Origin: Verrucomicrobia bacterium UBA3214
Lineage (GTDB): Bacteria; Verrucomicrobiota; Kiritimatiellia; RFP12; UBA1067
DNA length: 12,030 bases
Assembly (NCBI GenBank): GCA_002363575.1
Contig: DEWI01000070.1
Location: forward strand, 1 to 12,030
Reading direction: 5' to 3'
Shown one piece after another: positions 1-6,525 of the stretch. The notes under the pieces are model-generated. The model made no database searches and was not told where the DNA came from. It saw nothing but the letters and a program-made list of their open reading frames with translations. The translations under genes and the position numbers were made by a program. Each line of letters begins with the position of its first letter. The first letter of the stretch is position 1.

Positions 1-227
1 CTGTCGCGAAGCCCGCGCAACTCGTGGAGTTCAAGTATTTTACGAACGCTGCGGCGGAGAAGGGGCGCGTACTCGGGCGGACGGAACCAGACGCGGAAAC
101 GGTCGCGCAGGCGCTCGCCTACCGCCAGGCGCTCGCGCGCCGTCCCGACTGGAAAAACGAAATCGCCGTAGCGATCGTCGAAGTCTGCGGAAACGCCGGC
201 TACAACTGGTTCGAGTGCGCGCTTTAG
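1..227 (+). CDS. 3' end of a probable PD-(D/E)XK nuclease-like (AAA-ATPase-associated) protein
   Basis: This is a C-terminal fragment. The frame (codons from base 3) is open to the left edge and ends at TAG 225-227, so the gene begins outside the window; the in-window GTG at 24 is not a convincing start because the preceding codons (VAKPAQL) read on naturally. About 74 residues are visible. They contain a beta strand carrying an E-x-K motif (LVEFKYF), a helix with a VAQALAYRQAL pattern, and a final strand plus a GNAGYNWFEC ending. This order resembles the C-terminal PD-(D/E)XK domain found in AAA-ATPase-like proteins (Pfam PF08011 type), common and often multicopy in gut anaerobes. The assignment rests on a short stretch and memory of the family. 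Its stop codon directly abuts the GH2 relic, which suggests a deletion junction. Confidence 0.4.
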   Translation, partial: VAKPAQLVEFKYFTNAAAEKGRVLGRTEPDAETVAQALAYRQALARRPDWKNEIAVAIVEVCGNAGYNWFECAL

Positions 228-944
228 CGGACCAGAGACTTTGCAATCGCATAATTCGATCCGGCAAAGCCGTATGGCGACGCCTATCTGGAGCCTACCG
301 GCATAGGCTGGTACCGGCGGACGTTCCGCCTAGAGCCCGCGCGTGCCGCGCTCGTCAAATCGGGTGGCCGCGTCTTCTTCGAATCCAATGGCATGATGAG
401 CCATTCCAAAGTCTGGGTGAACGGCGAATATGTTGAAGGCGAACTTTTCCTCAACGGTCGTTCCCTCGGCCGCCGCAAGAAGGATCCCAAGGACTGGAAG
501 AAAGCATACCGCCTCGTCTGGGTCGACGTCGTGTACGAGCCGGGCACGCTCAAAGTCGTTGTGTACAAGAAAGGTGCGCCGTGGGCGGAGGAGTCCGTCT
601 CTACTACAGGACCGGCCGCACGCCTCAAACTCGAAGTCAAAGATTGCGCGGAGGCGGATGCCGACCTTGTTTTCGTGAATCTCGAGGTGCAGGATGCAGA
701 AGGGCGCTTCGTGCCTGATGCCGCTGTCGAGGTTGCGTTCGCAGTGAAGGGGCCGGGCGCACTCGTCGCCACCGACAATGGAGACGAAGCCGATTTCGCC
801 TCGTTCCACTCTCCCGCCCGCCGCACTTTCTCCGGCCGTCTCTAGGCCATTGTGCGCAAGGCGCCAAATGCTTCCGGCGAGATAGCGCTTGCGGCGACGG
901 CGCCGGCTCTTGATTCTCCTTCCGCGCGAGCGGCAATCAAGTAA
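228..944 (+). pseudogene. Decayed GH2 beta-galactosidase-like gene: N- and C-terminal pieces fused, catalytic core lost
   Basis: One frame (codons from 228) reads recognisable GH2 sequence through two stop codons. RDFAIA is followed by TAA (252-254), then FDPAKPYGD and PTGIGWYRRTF, matching the usual DWSIEGPFD...GVGWYRKTF of the N-terminal jelly-roll domain. Next come RVFFESNGMMSHSKVWVNGEYV and, immediately, ELFLNGRSLG with YEPGTLKVVVYKKG, FVNLEVQDAEGRFVP and GPGALVATDNGD. Those belong to the C-terminal Ig-like domains of long GH2 enzymes. A TAG at 843-845 interrupts FSGRL-AIVRK, where relatives read FNGLCLAIVR, and the frame then runs on to TAA 942-944. The junction lies near base 435. Everything between, including the TIM barrel with both catalytic glutamates, is gone, as is the 5' end. 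The longest open piece (from about 255 or 393 to 845) could be translated but would have no catalytic residues. Confidence 0.85.
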
Positions 945-1219
945 TCTGCGGTCTCAGATGCGCGAAGCATCTCATGTCCGCGAATCCGGGAAGAATGCGG
1001 CTATTCCAAATCCTTCGCCGATGGCGCTTGCTTTCCGGCGGCGGACACACCCCCTCGCGCGGCCGAACGCCTTGCGGCTGAATGACGTCTTGGATTTCCG
1101 CTTCTTCGAAATGTTTCCCGCCAGGCGCGCAGCGCGAAAGCAAAATGCACCGTCTCGGAAGTGAGCGCACCGCGTGCGCGGAAAATATTTCAAGCCCCCT
1201 AGCCGGGAGGCTGCGAAAA
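945..1219. other. Noncoding stretch between the GH2 relic and the lacZ-like gene
   Basis: I find no convincing gene here. The one plus-strand frame (889-1164) is arginine-rich with no recognisable motif and overlaps the relic tail. A perfect 6-bp inverted repeat, AGATGC/GCATCT with a GCGAA loop, lies at 956-972, twelve bases beyond the relic's final stop. It has no T-run and may be the remnant of that gene's terminator. Nothing else stands out. Confidence 0.5.
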
Positions 1220-1228
1220 TGGTAAAAT
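1220..1228 (+). promoter_or_regulatory. Extended -10 promoter of the lacZ-like gene (TGGTAAAAT)
   Basis: TGG plus TAAAAT fits the TGn-TATAAT extended -10 pattern, preceded by an A-rich CGAAAA. No -35 box is visible at 17 bases upstream. The predicted start near 1235 gives a leader of about 115 bases. That leader holds a short hairpin (1274-1293, GGCAAGCC/GGCTCGCC with one mismatch, GGAA loop) before the ribosome binding site. The arrangement resembles the bioDA and hydrolase promoters on the other strand. Confidence 0.5.
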
Positions 1229-1348
1229 GTCGCTGTTAGATTCCCCGGTCGCAGAGGTCTCGCAGCGGGAAACGGCAAGCCGGAAGGCTCGCCCCGCCGG
1301 ATTCGCGCAAGGGGGTTGGCTGGTCTCACACACGAAAAAAGGAAAAAG

Positions 1349-3790
1349 ATGAAAGGCACCCTGTCCGCAGCCGTATTCGGCGCATGCACGCTGGCGCTCG
1401 CCGCGCCGCCCTGGCAAGACCCGGAAGTAAACGCAGTGAACCGCCTCCCCGCGCGCAGTATAGTCGTGCCGTGCCCGGACAGGGCGACGGCGCTCGAAAT
1501 CGCCGCGCTCGAAGCGCCGCGCACGGCTTCGCCATACATACTTTCGCTGAACGGCGTGTGGAATTTCGAGTGGACGTCCGGGAAGGAAGGCGATGCGCCG
1601 AAGACTTCGCGCATCTCCGTGCCAGGCTGCTGGCAGCTCCAGGGAGATTTCGATCCGCCGCTCTACACGAACCATATCTATCCATTCGAGATCAACCCGC
1701 CGGTCGCGCGCGGCCCCGCGCCCTCGCATCCCGACTGGACGATCAACCGCTATCCAGATCCCGTCGGCGTGTACGAGCGCTCGTTCACCATCCCCGCGAA
1801 GTGGGAAGGGCGGCGTGTCGTCGCGCACTTCGGCGGCGTGTCCAGCGCGATGACGCTCTACGTGAACGGGCGCGAGGCCGGCTACAGCGAAGACGCGCGC
1901 CTCCCCGCGGAGTTCGATATTACGCCGCTGCTCGCCAAGGACGGCGGCGCGAACACGATTCGCGTGGCCGTGAGGAAGTTCTGCGACGGCAGCTATCTCG
2001 AAGACCAGGATTTCTGGCGCCTTTCAGGAATTTTCCGCGACGTCTGGCTCGTGGCGGAGCGTCCGGAAGGCTTGCGCGATTTCACGATCGAGGCGGATTG
2101 CTCCACCGGCACCGCGACGGTGCGCAACGAAAAAGGCGAGATCGTGCACACCGAAACGATCAAGGATTTCGAATTGTGGTCGAGCGTCAATCCGAAGCTC
2201 TACACGGTGGCGTTCAACGTCGCCGGCGACTGGTACGCGCGCGCCGTCGGCTTCCGCACCGTAGCGATCGAAGACAACGTGCTGAAAGTAAACGGACGGC
2301 GCATCTTCGTCAAGGGCGTGAATCGCCACGAGATTTCCCCGGACGGCGGCTATGCGATGACTCATGCGGAGATGGAGAAGGATATCGAGGCGATGAAGGA
2401 ATTCGGGTTCAACGCCGTCAGGACGTGCCACTACCCGGACGATCCGCACTGGTATGATCTCTGCGACAAGCACGGCATATATGTGACGTGCGAAGCGAAT
2501 ATCGAGAGCCACGGCATGGGCTATGGAAAGACGAATACCTTCGCGAAGCTCCTCGAATGGCAGACCGCCCATCTCGAACGCGGCGGCAGAATGGTCGAAG
2601 TCTTCCGCGACCATCCCTCGATCATCGTGTGGTCGATGGGCAATGAAAGCGATATGGGGCCTGCTTTCGACAAGCTCTACTCGTACATGAAAGCTCTCGA
2701 TCCGCAAAAGCGCCCGGTGCAGTACGAGCAGGCGAAGAAGCGCGCATTTACCGACATCTTCTGCCCGATGTACGATCCAGCCGAAACGATAAGGAAATAC
2801 GTCGCCGATCCCGCCCACGACAAGCCCGCCATCCTTTGCGAATATTCTCACGCGATGGGCAATTCCAACGGCTCGTTCTCCGACTACTGGGACAACGTCG
2901 AGAAATATCCGTCCGCCCAGGGAGGATACATCTGGGATTTCGCCGACCAGGCGCTCTGGCAGATGCTCCCGGACGGCACGCGCCGCCTTGCCTACGGCGG
3001 CGATTTCGGCGACCAGCCGAATACCGGGAACTTCTGCTGCAACGGCATTTTCGATGCGTTGCGCCGCCCGCACCCCGGCGCTTGGGAGGCGAAGGCGGTG
3101 TTCGCGCGCTTCCCGGACGAGCCGCTTGAATTTAAGCCCAACTTCTACCGCGCGCCCACCGACAACGACCGCGGATGGCGTATGCCGGCGAAGTGCGCCA
3201 TTTGGAAGAAGGCGACGGATGAAGGCGTTCTTCCGGAGGGTTGCAAATCCTTCCTCGAAGTCGAAACGCTCGACGACGGCAGAAAACTCGTCAAGTGGAA
3301 CGTCTTTATTCCCGCCGAACTCCCGCCGCCGCCGCGCGTCGGCCTGACGTTCCGGCTGCCAGGCACGCGCCAGAGCGTCGTTTCGTGGAGCGGCCGCGGC
3401 CCGCACGAGAACTATGCGGACCGCATCGCGGCCGCACCGATGGGCGAGTATTCGCTGAGCGTCGACGAGCTTAACCCCGGCAACTACATTCTGCCGTGCG
3501 AGCAGGGCTACCGCACGGGAACCACGCGCCTTGCGATCGACAATTTCACGATCGAGACGCGCGGCGAGCCTTTCGGTTTCAACGTCTGGCCGTGGACGCA
3601 GCGCGATCTCGAAAAGGCCATGCATGTTGAAGAACTCGAAGACAGGAAATTCCTGACTGTCAATATCGACGCATTCCAGATGGGCGTCGGCGGCGACAAC
3701 AGCTGGGGACGCACCCCGCACAAGGAATTCATGGCCTCGAACGGCCACGCCTGGGCGCTCGAATTCACGCTCGATACGCGCTTGCACTGA
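1349..3790 (+). CDS. Exported compact GH2 beta-galactosidase (LacZ type)
   Basis: Predicted to hydrolyse terminal beta-galactosides, or a related beta-glycoside, outside the cytoplasm. The ATG at 1349 is chosen because AGGA (1340-1343) sits five bases upstream and the protein then starts with a signal peptide (MKGTLSAAVFGACTLALA, cleavage near residue 19); a TTG at 1316 would bury it. Domains: sugar-binding jelly roll about 55-230 (VPGCWQLQGD, VYERSFTIP, EDQDFWRLSGIFRDVWL), short Ig-like domain about 232-300, TIM barrel about 301-575. Acid/base Glu is E423 in WSMGNESD and the nucleophile E488 in ILCEYSHAMGNSNG. The C-terminal beta-sandwich carries NFYRAPTDNDRG (about 589-600), WSGRGPHENYADR and GVGGDNSWG. 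At 813 residues it is about 200 shorter than typical LacZ, chiefly because the domain between barrel and RAPTDND is missing. The frame is intact and catalytic motifs are complete, so it is probably active. Exact substrate is unknown. Confidence 0.93.
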   Translation: MKGTLSAAVFGACTLALAAPPWQDPEVNAVNRLPARSIVVPCPDRATALEIAALEAPRTASPYILSLNGVWNFEWTSGKEGDAPKTSRISVPGCWQLQGDFDPPLYTNHIYPFEINPPVARGPAPSHPDWTINRYPDPVGVYERSFTIPAKWEGRRVVAHFGGVSSAMTLYVNGREAGYSEDARLPAEFDITPLLAKDGGANTIRVAVRKFCDGSYLEDQDFWRLSGIFRDVWLVAERPEGLRDFTIEADCSTGTATVRNEKGEIVHTETIKDFELWSSVNPKLYTVAFNVAGDWYARAVGFRTVAIEDNVLKVNGRRIFVKGVNRHEISPDGGYAMTHAEMEKDIEAMKEFGFNAVRTCHYPDDPHWYDLCDKHGIYVTCEANIESHGMGYGKTNTFAKLLEWQTAHLERGGRMVEVFRDHPSIIVWSMGNESDMGPAFDKLYSYMKALDPQKRPVQYEQAKKRAFTDIFCPMYDPAETIRKYVADPAHDKPAILCEYSHAMGNSNGSFSDYWDNVEKYPSAQGGYIWDFADQALWQMLPDGTRRLAYGGDFGDQPNTGNFCCNGIFDALRRPHPGAWEAKAVFARFPDEPLEFKPNFYRAPTDNDRGWRMPAKCAIWKKATDEGVLPEGCKSFLEVETLDDGRKLVKWNVFIPAELPPPPRVGLTFRLPGTRQSVVSWSGRGPHENYADRIAAAPMGEYSLSVDELNPGNYILPCEQGYRTGTTRLAIDNFTIETRGEPFGFNVWPWTQRDLEKAMHVEELEDRKFLTVNIDAFQMGVGGDNSWGRTPHKEFMASNGHAWALEFTLDTRLH

Positions 3791-3797
3791 ACGCGCG

Positions 3798-3826
3798 GCA
3801 CCCCGCAGGCGTTGCGCGGCGGGTGC
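3798..3826 (+). terminator. Possible hairpin downstream of the lacZ-like gene
   Basis: GCACCC (3798-3803) pairs perfectly with GGGTGC (3821-3826), and the stem may extend by an imperfect CGC/GCG. It starts eight bases after the stop codon. There is no following T-run, so efficient intrinsic termination is uncertain. It could equally protect the 3' end of the transcript. Confidence 0.3.
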
Positions 3827-3884
3827 AATTCCCACTGTGCGGATATGCAAGCGGCGCGCCGCGCGCACCGGGGAGGGAATATTG

Positions 3885-3890
3885 TATAAT
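3885..3890 (+). promoter_or_regulatory. -10 box of the GH31 gene promoter (TATAAT)
   Basis: A perfect TATAAT lies in an AT-rich patch (GGAATATTGTATAAT) that stands out against GC-rich surroundings. No -35 hexamer is recognisable 16-18 bases upstream, where the sequence is pure G/C. A start near 3897 would give a leader of about 48 bases. This indicates the GH31 gene can be transcribed separately from the lacZ-like gene 154 bases upstream. Confidence 0.6.
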
Positions 3891-3904
3891 ACTTGCGTCT
3901 TCTG

Positions 3905-3923
3905 GTCCGGTTGACGCCCGGAC
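3905..3923 (+). promoter_or_regulatory. 5' leader hairpin / palindrome before the GH31 gene
   Basis: GTCCGG (3905-3910) and CCGGAC (3918-3923) form a perfect 6-bp inverted repeat around a 7-base loop. It lies about 8 bases after the predicted transcription start and ends 8 bases before the GGAG ribosome binding site (3932-3935). It could be an mRNA 5' stabilising stem or a repressor operator. Nothing in the window tells which. Confidence 0.4.
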
Positions 3924-3944
3924 GAATTGATGGAGCTACGGAAA

Positions 3945-6467
3945 ATGGAAAAGACGACGATGAAAGCCTTTTTGCTGGTTGCGGTGGCGGCTGTTTGCGC
4001 CGGCGCGTACGCCGGCGGCGCAAACGAAATCGTGTGCGCGAACGCGCGCTTCACTCTGCTCACGGAGCGCATGGTGCGCTGCGAATGGGCGGCGGACGGC
4101 AAGTTCGAAGACCGCCCGTCCTTCGTATTCACGAATCGCGAAATGCCGAAGGTGGAATTCACCTTCGAGCGCCGCGGCGACGGCGCCGTGCTTACGACCC
4201 CGCGCATGAAACTTGAATGGACGGGCGGCGCCTTCAACGCCTCCAACCTCGTCGTCAACGGCGTGGCGGCGCTTTCCGAGGACAAGGAGAATCTCCTCGG
4301 CACGCAGCGCACTCTCGACGGCAAGACGTGCCTTGCCGACGTTCTCAGAGGCATGGAGAAAGGCATCTTGTCGCGCCGCGGCGTCGCCGTCGTCGATGAT
4401 ACGAAGACTCCGCTCTTCACGCCCTCGCCGACGGGGCGGCGCATGTGGGTGGCCGAGCGCCCGGAGCGCCCGGAGGGCGCATACCGCGATTTGACCGTAT
4501 TCGCATACGGCCACGACTACAAGGGCTGCCTCGGCGATTACGTCAAAGTCGCAGGGCGCATTCCGCTGCCGCCGCGCTGGGCTTTCGGGTACTGGTGGAG
4601 CCGCTATTGGCTTTACACCGACCGCGAGATTCGCGAGCTTGTGGGCAACATGAAATCCATCGGCGTGCCGATCGACGTGTTCATAATCGACATGGAGTGG
4701 CACAAGACGTGGCGCATCGGCGACCGCCCCGATCTGAAGGACGAGTTCGGGCAGCGCTGGGGCTGGACGGGCTACACGTGGAACCGCCGCCTTTTCCCCG
4801 ATCCTCGCTCCACGATCCGCTTCCTGCACGACAACGGCTGCAAGGTGGCGCTGAATCTGCATCCTGCGAGCGGCGTGCAGCCCGTGGAAGACTGCTATGC
4901 GGCGTTCGCGCGAGACTACGGCTGGAAAGGCACGAACGCGGTGCCGTTCCGCGCCGAGGAGGAGAAGTGGACGGATTGCTACTTCAAGGACGTCATCGGG
5001 CCGCTCGAGGAAGACGGCATCGATTTCTGGTGGCTCGACTGGCAGCAGTGGAAGATGTCGAAGACGATGCCTTCGCTTAGCAACACATTCTGGCTGAACT
5101 ACATATTCGCGATGCACTCGGCGGAGCGCGACGGCGGCGCGAAGCGCCCGTTCATCTACCATCGCTGGGGAGGGCTTGGCTCCCACCGCTACCAGGTCGG
5201 TTTCTCCGGAGACAGCAAAGTCGCCTGGGACATGCTGGCGGCGATCCCGTTCTTCACGGCGACCGCGTCGAATGTCGGCTATGGCTACTGGGGGCACGAT
5301 ATCGGCGGGCACTTCAACCCCTCCGGCGGCGCCGGCCGCGATGGCGAGCTTTTCACGCGCTGGCTCCAGAGCGGCGTGTTCACGCCGATCTTCAAGACCC
5401 ACTGCACGAAAGACGCATCAATCGAGCGCCGCATCTGGAAACATCCGGACCACGTATTCGCGCTTCGCGAGGCGATGCGTCTTCGCTACCGTCTCGTACC
5501 GTACATTTACACGGCGGCCCGCCAGGCCTACGACACCGGCGTTTCGATGTGCCGCCCGATGTACTACGACTGGCCTGAACTCGATGCCGCGTACGCAGTC
5601 ACGAACGCCTACATGTTCGGCGATTCCATTCTCGCCGCGACGATTTCCAATCCGATGGACAAGGAGAAGGGCGTCTCCGAGCTTGACGTCTGGCTGCCGC
5701 CGGGAAAGTGGTTCGACGTCTCCAGCGGCGAGCTTCTCGAAGGCGGCGAGACCGTCCGCCGCCAATATACGATCGAAGACAACCCGTGGTTCGTCAAGGC
5801 CGGCGCCGCCATTCCCATGTATCCCGACAGCGTGGACAATCTCGCCGATCCCGGCACTAGCGACCTCGTGATTCTCTTCGCGCCCGGCGCGGAAGAGGCG
5901 AAGTGCGAAATCTACGAAGACGCCGGCGACAATGCCGATTACGCCGTCAATTTCACTCGCACGACCGTCGAGAGGAACGGCGCGCGCGTCGTCATTTCTC
6001 CCCGCAAAGGCGCGTACACGCTCAAATTCCCCTGCATGGCGCCTCCGGCGAATGTGAAGATCGACGGCAAGGACGCCGCGTGGACGTACGACGAAAACGA
6101 TTTCGCCGTCGTCATTCGCACGCCTGTGCAGGATGGTGCGCATGCGACGATCGTGGAATGGACGCCGAACGCCGACGCCGATGCCGTCGCCGCCGCGCTC
6201 AACGGCTTCAAAGGCGCGCAGCGCCGCGTCGATGCGATTACCGAGGAGTTCAAAGTCGCGCTGCGCCGCTGCAACCATCTGATGAATCTTCCCGATGCGT
6301 GGCAGACGTTCTGGCAGACGCGCGCGGCGATCGCCGCGAATCCCGCGAGGATCAAGGAGCTTCTCGAAATCCGCGAGCGCGCACGCATCGATTTCCGCAA
6401 GGATCTCGAGCGCCTCGCGCCCAAGCTCCCGGAAAATCTGGTCAAGCGCCTTCGCGAGATCAAATAG
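3945..6467 (+). CDS. Exported GH31 alpha-glycosidase
   Basis: Predicted retaining alpha-glycosidase (alpha-glucosidase, alpha-xylosidase or alpha-galactosidase type; specificity not readable) working outside the cytoplasm. Start ATG 3945 is chosen for GGAG nine bases upstream and the clean signal peptide it gives (MEKTTMKAFLLVAVAAVCAGAYA, cleavage near residue 23). An upstream ATG at 3930 and a downstream one at 3960 are alternatives. Order: N-terminal beta-sandwich about 28-200 (KFEDRPSFVFTNREMP is typical of GH31), TIM barrel about 205-560 with IDVFIIDMEWH, nucleophile D365 in FWWLDWQQW, acid/base D423 in FSGDSKVAW and GHDIGGHF, then C-terminal beta-sandwich domains to about residue 750. 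The last roughly 85 residues are charged and appear wholly alpha-helical, an add-on to the core fold. At 840 residues the protein is full length and uninterrupted. The neighbouring exported LacZ-type enzyme suggests joint attack on a galactose-containing glycan. Confidence 0.92.
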   Translation: MEKTTMKAFLLVAVAAVCAGAYAGGANEIVCANARFTLLTERMVRCEWAADGKFEDRPSFVFTNREMPKVEFTFERRGDGAVLTTPRMKLEWTGGAFNASNLVVNGVAALSEDKENLLGTQRTLDGKTCLADVLRGMEKGILSRRGVAVVDDTKTPLFTPSPTGRRMWVAERPERPEGAYRDLTVFAYGHDYKGCLGDYVKVAGRIPLPPRWAFGYWWSRYWLYTDREIRELVGNMKSIGVPIDVFIIDMEWHKTWRIGDRPDLKDEFGQRWGWTGYTWNRRLFPDPRSTIRFLHDNGCKVALNLHPASGVQPVEDCYAAFARDYGWKGTNAVPFRAEEEKWTDCYFKDVIGPLEEDGIDFWWLDWQQWKMSKTMPSLSNTFWLNYIFAMHSAERDGGAKRPFIYHRWGGLGSHRYQVGFSGDSKVAWDMLAAIPFFTATASNVGYGYWGHDIGGHFNPSGGAGRDGELFTRWLQSGVFTPIFKTHCTKDASIERRIWKHPDHVFALREAMRLRYRLVPYIYTAARQAYDTGVSMCRPMYYDWPELDAAYAVTNAYMFGDSILAATISNPMDKEKGVSELDVWLPPGKWFDVSSGELLEGGETVRRQYTIEDNPWFVKAGAAIPMYPDSVDNLADPGTSDLVILFAPGAEEAKCEIYEDAGDNADYAVNFTRTTVERNGARVVISPRKGAYTLKFPCMAPPANVKIDGKDAAWTYDENDFAVVIRTPVQDGAHATIVEWTPNADADAVAAALNGFKGAQRRVDAITEEFKVALRRCNHLMNLPDAWQTFWQTRAAIAANPARIKELLEIRERARIDFRKDLERLAPKLPENLVKRLREIK

Positions 6468-6468
6468 C

Positions 6469-6520
6469 CTTGCGAGACGCAAGATTGCGGTTTCCGCCGC
6501 CGTGCCGGCGGCGCGGAACC
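6469..6520. terminator. Hairpins between convergent genes, probable shared terminator region
   Basis: Two inverted repeats fill the 58-base gap between the ends of the GH31 gene and bioWF. The first is CTTGCG-AGA-CGCAAG (6469-6483). The second is a long stem with GCCGCCG (6496-6502) paired to CGGCGGC (6506-6512) around TGC, extended outward by GGTTTCC against GCGGAACC to 6489-6520 with one wobble and one unpaired base. Neither has a T-run on either strand. Their place between converging genes argues for a two-way transcription stop or 3'-end protection. Confidence 0.6.
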
Positions 6521-6525
6521 GCGGC

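Noticed and set aside
889..1164. 91-codon plus-strand frame in the gap after the GH2 relic
   Set aside because: It starts inside the relic tail, is arginine-rich without motif or ribosome binding site, and looks like chance.
1349..1400. Lipoprotein signal (Cys12) on the LacZ-type protein
   Set aside because: The residues before it (VFGA) lack the usual Leu at -3, and the hydrophobic core continues after the cysteine, so an ordinary signal peptide fits better.
2024..4444. Long open frame on the minus strand (806 codons) across the lacZ-like and GH31 genes
   Set aside because: It is antisense to two well-recognised enzymes, has no known motif, and is expected from GC-rich codon bias, which removes stop codons from the opposite strand.
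3936..6482. Two long minus-strand frames opposite the GH31 gene (488 and 354 codons)
   Set aside because: No family motif, arginine/alanine/valine-rich composition, and complete overlap with a clear GH31 reading frame.
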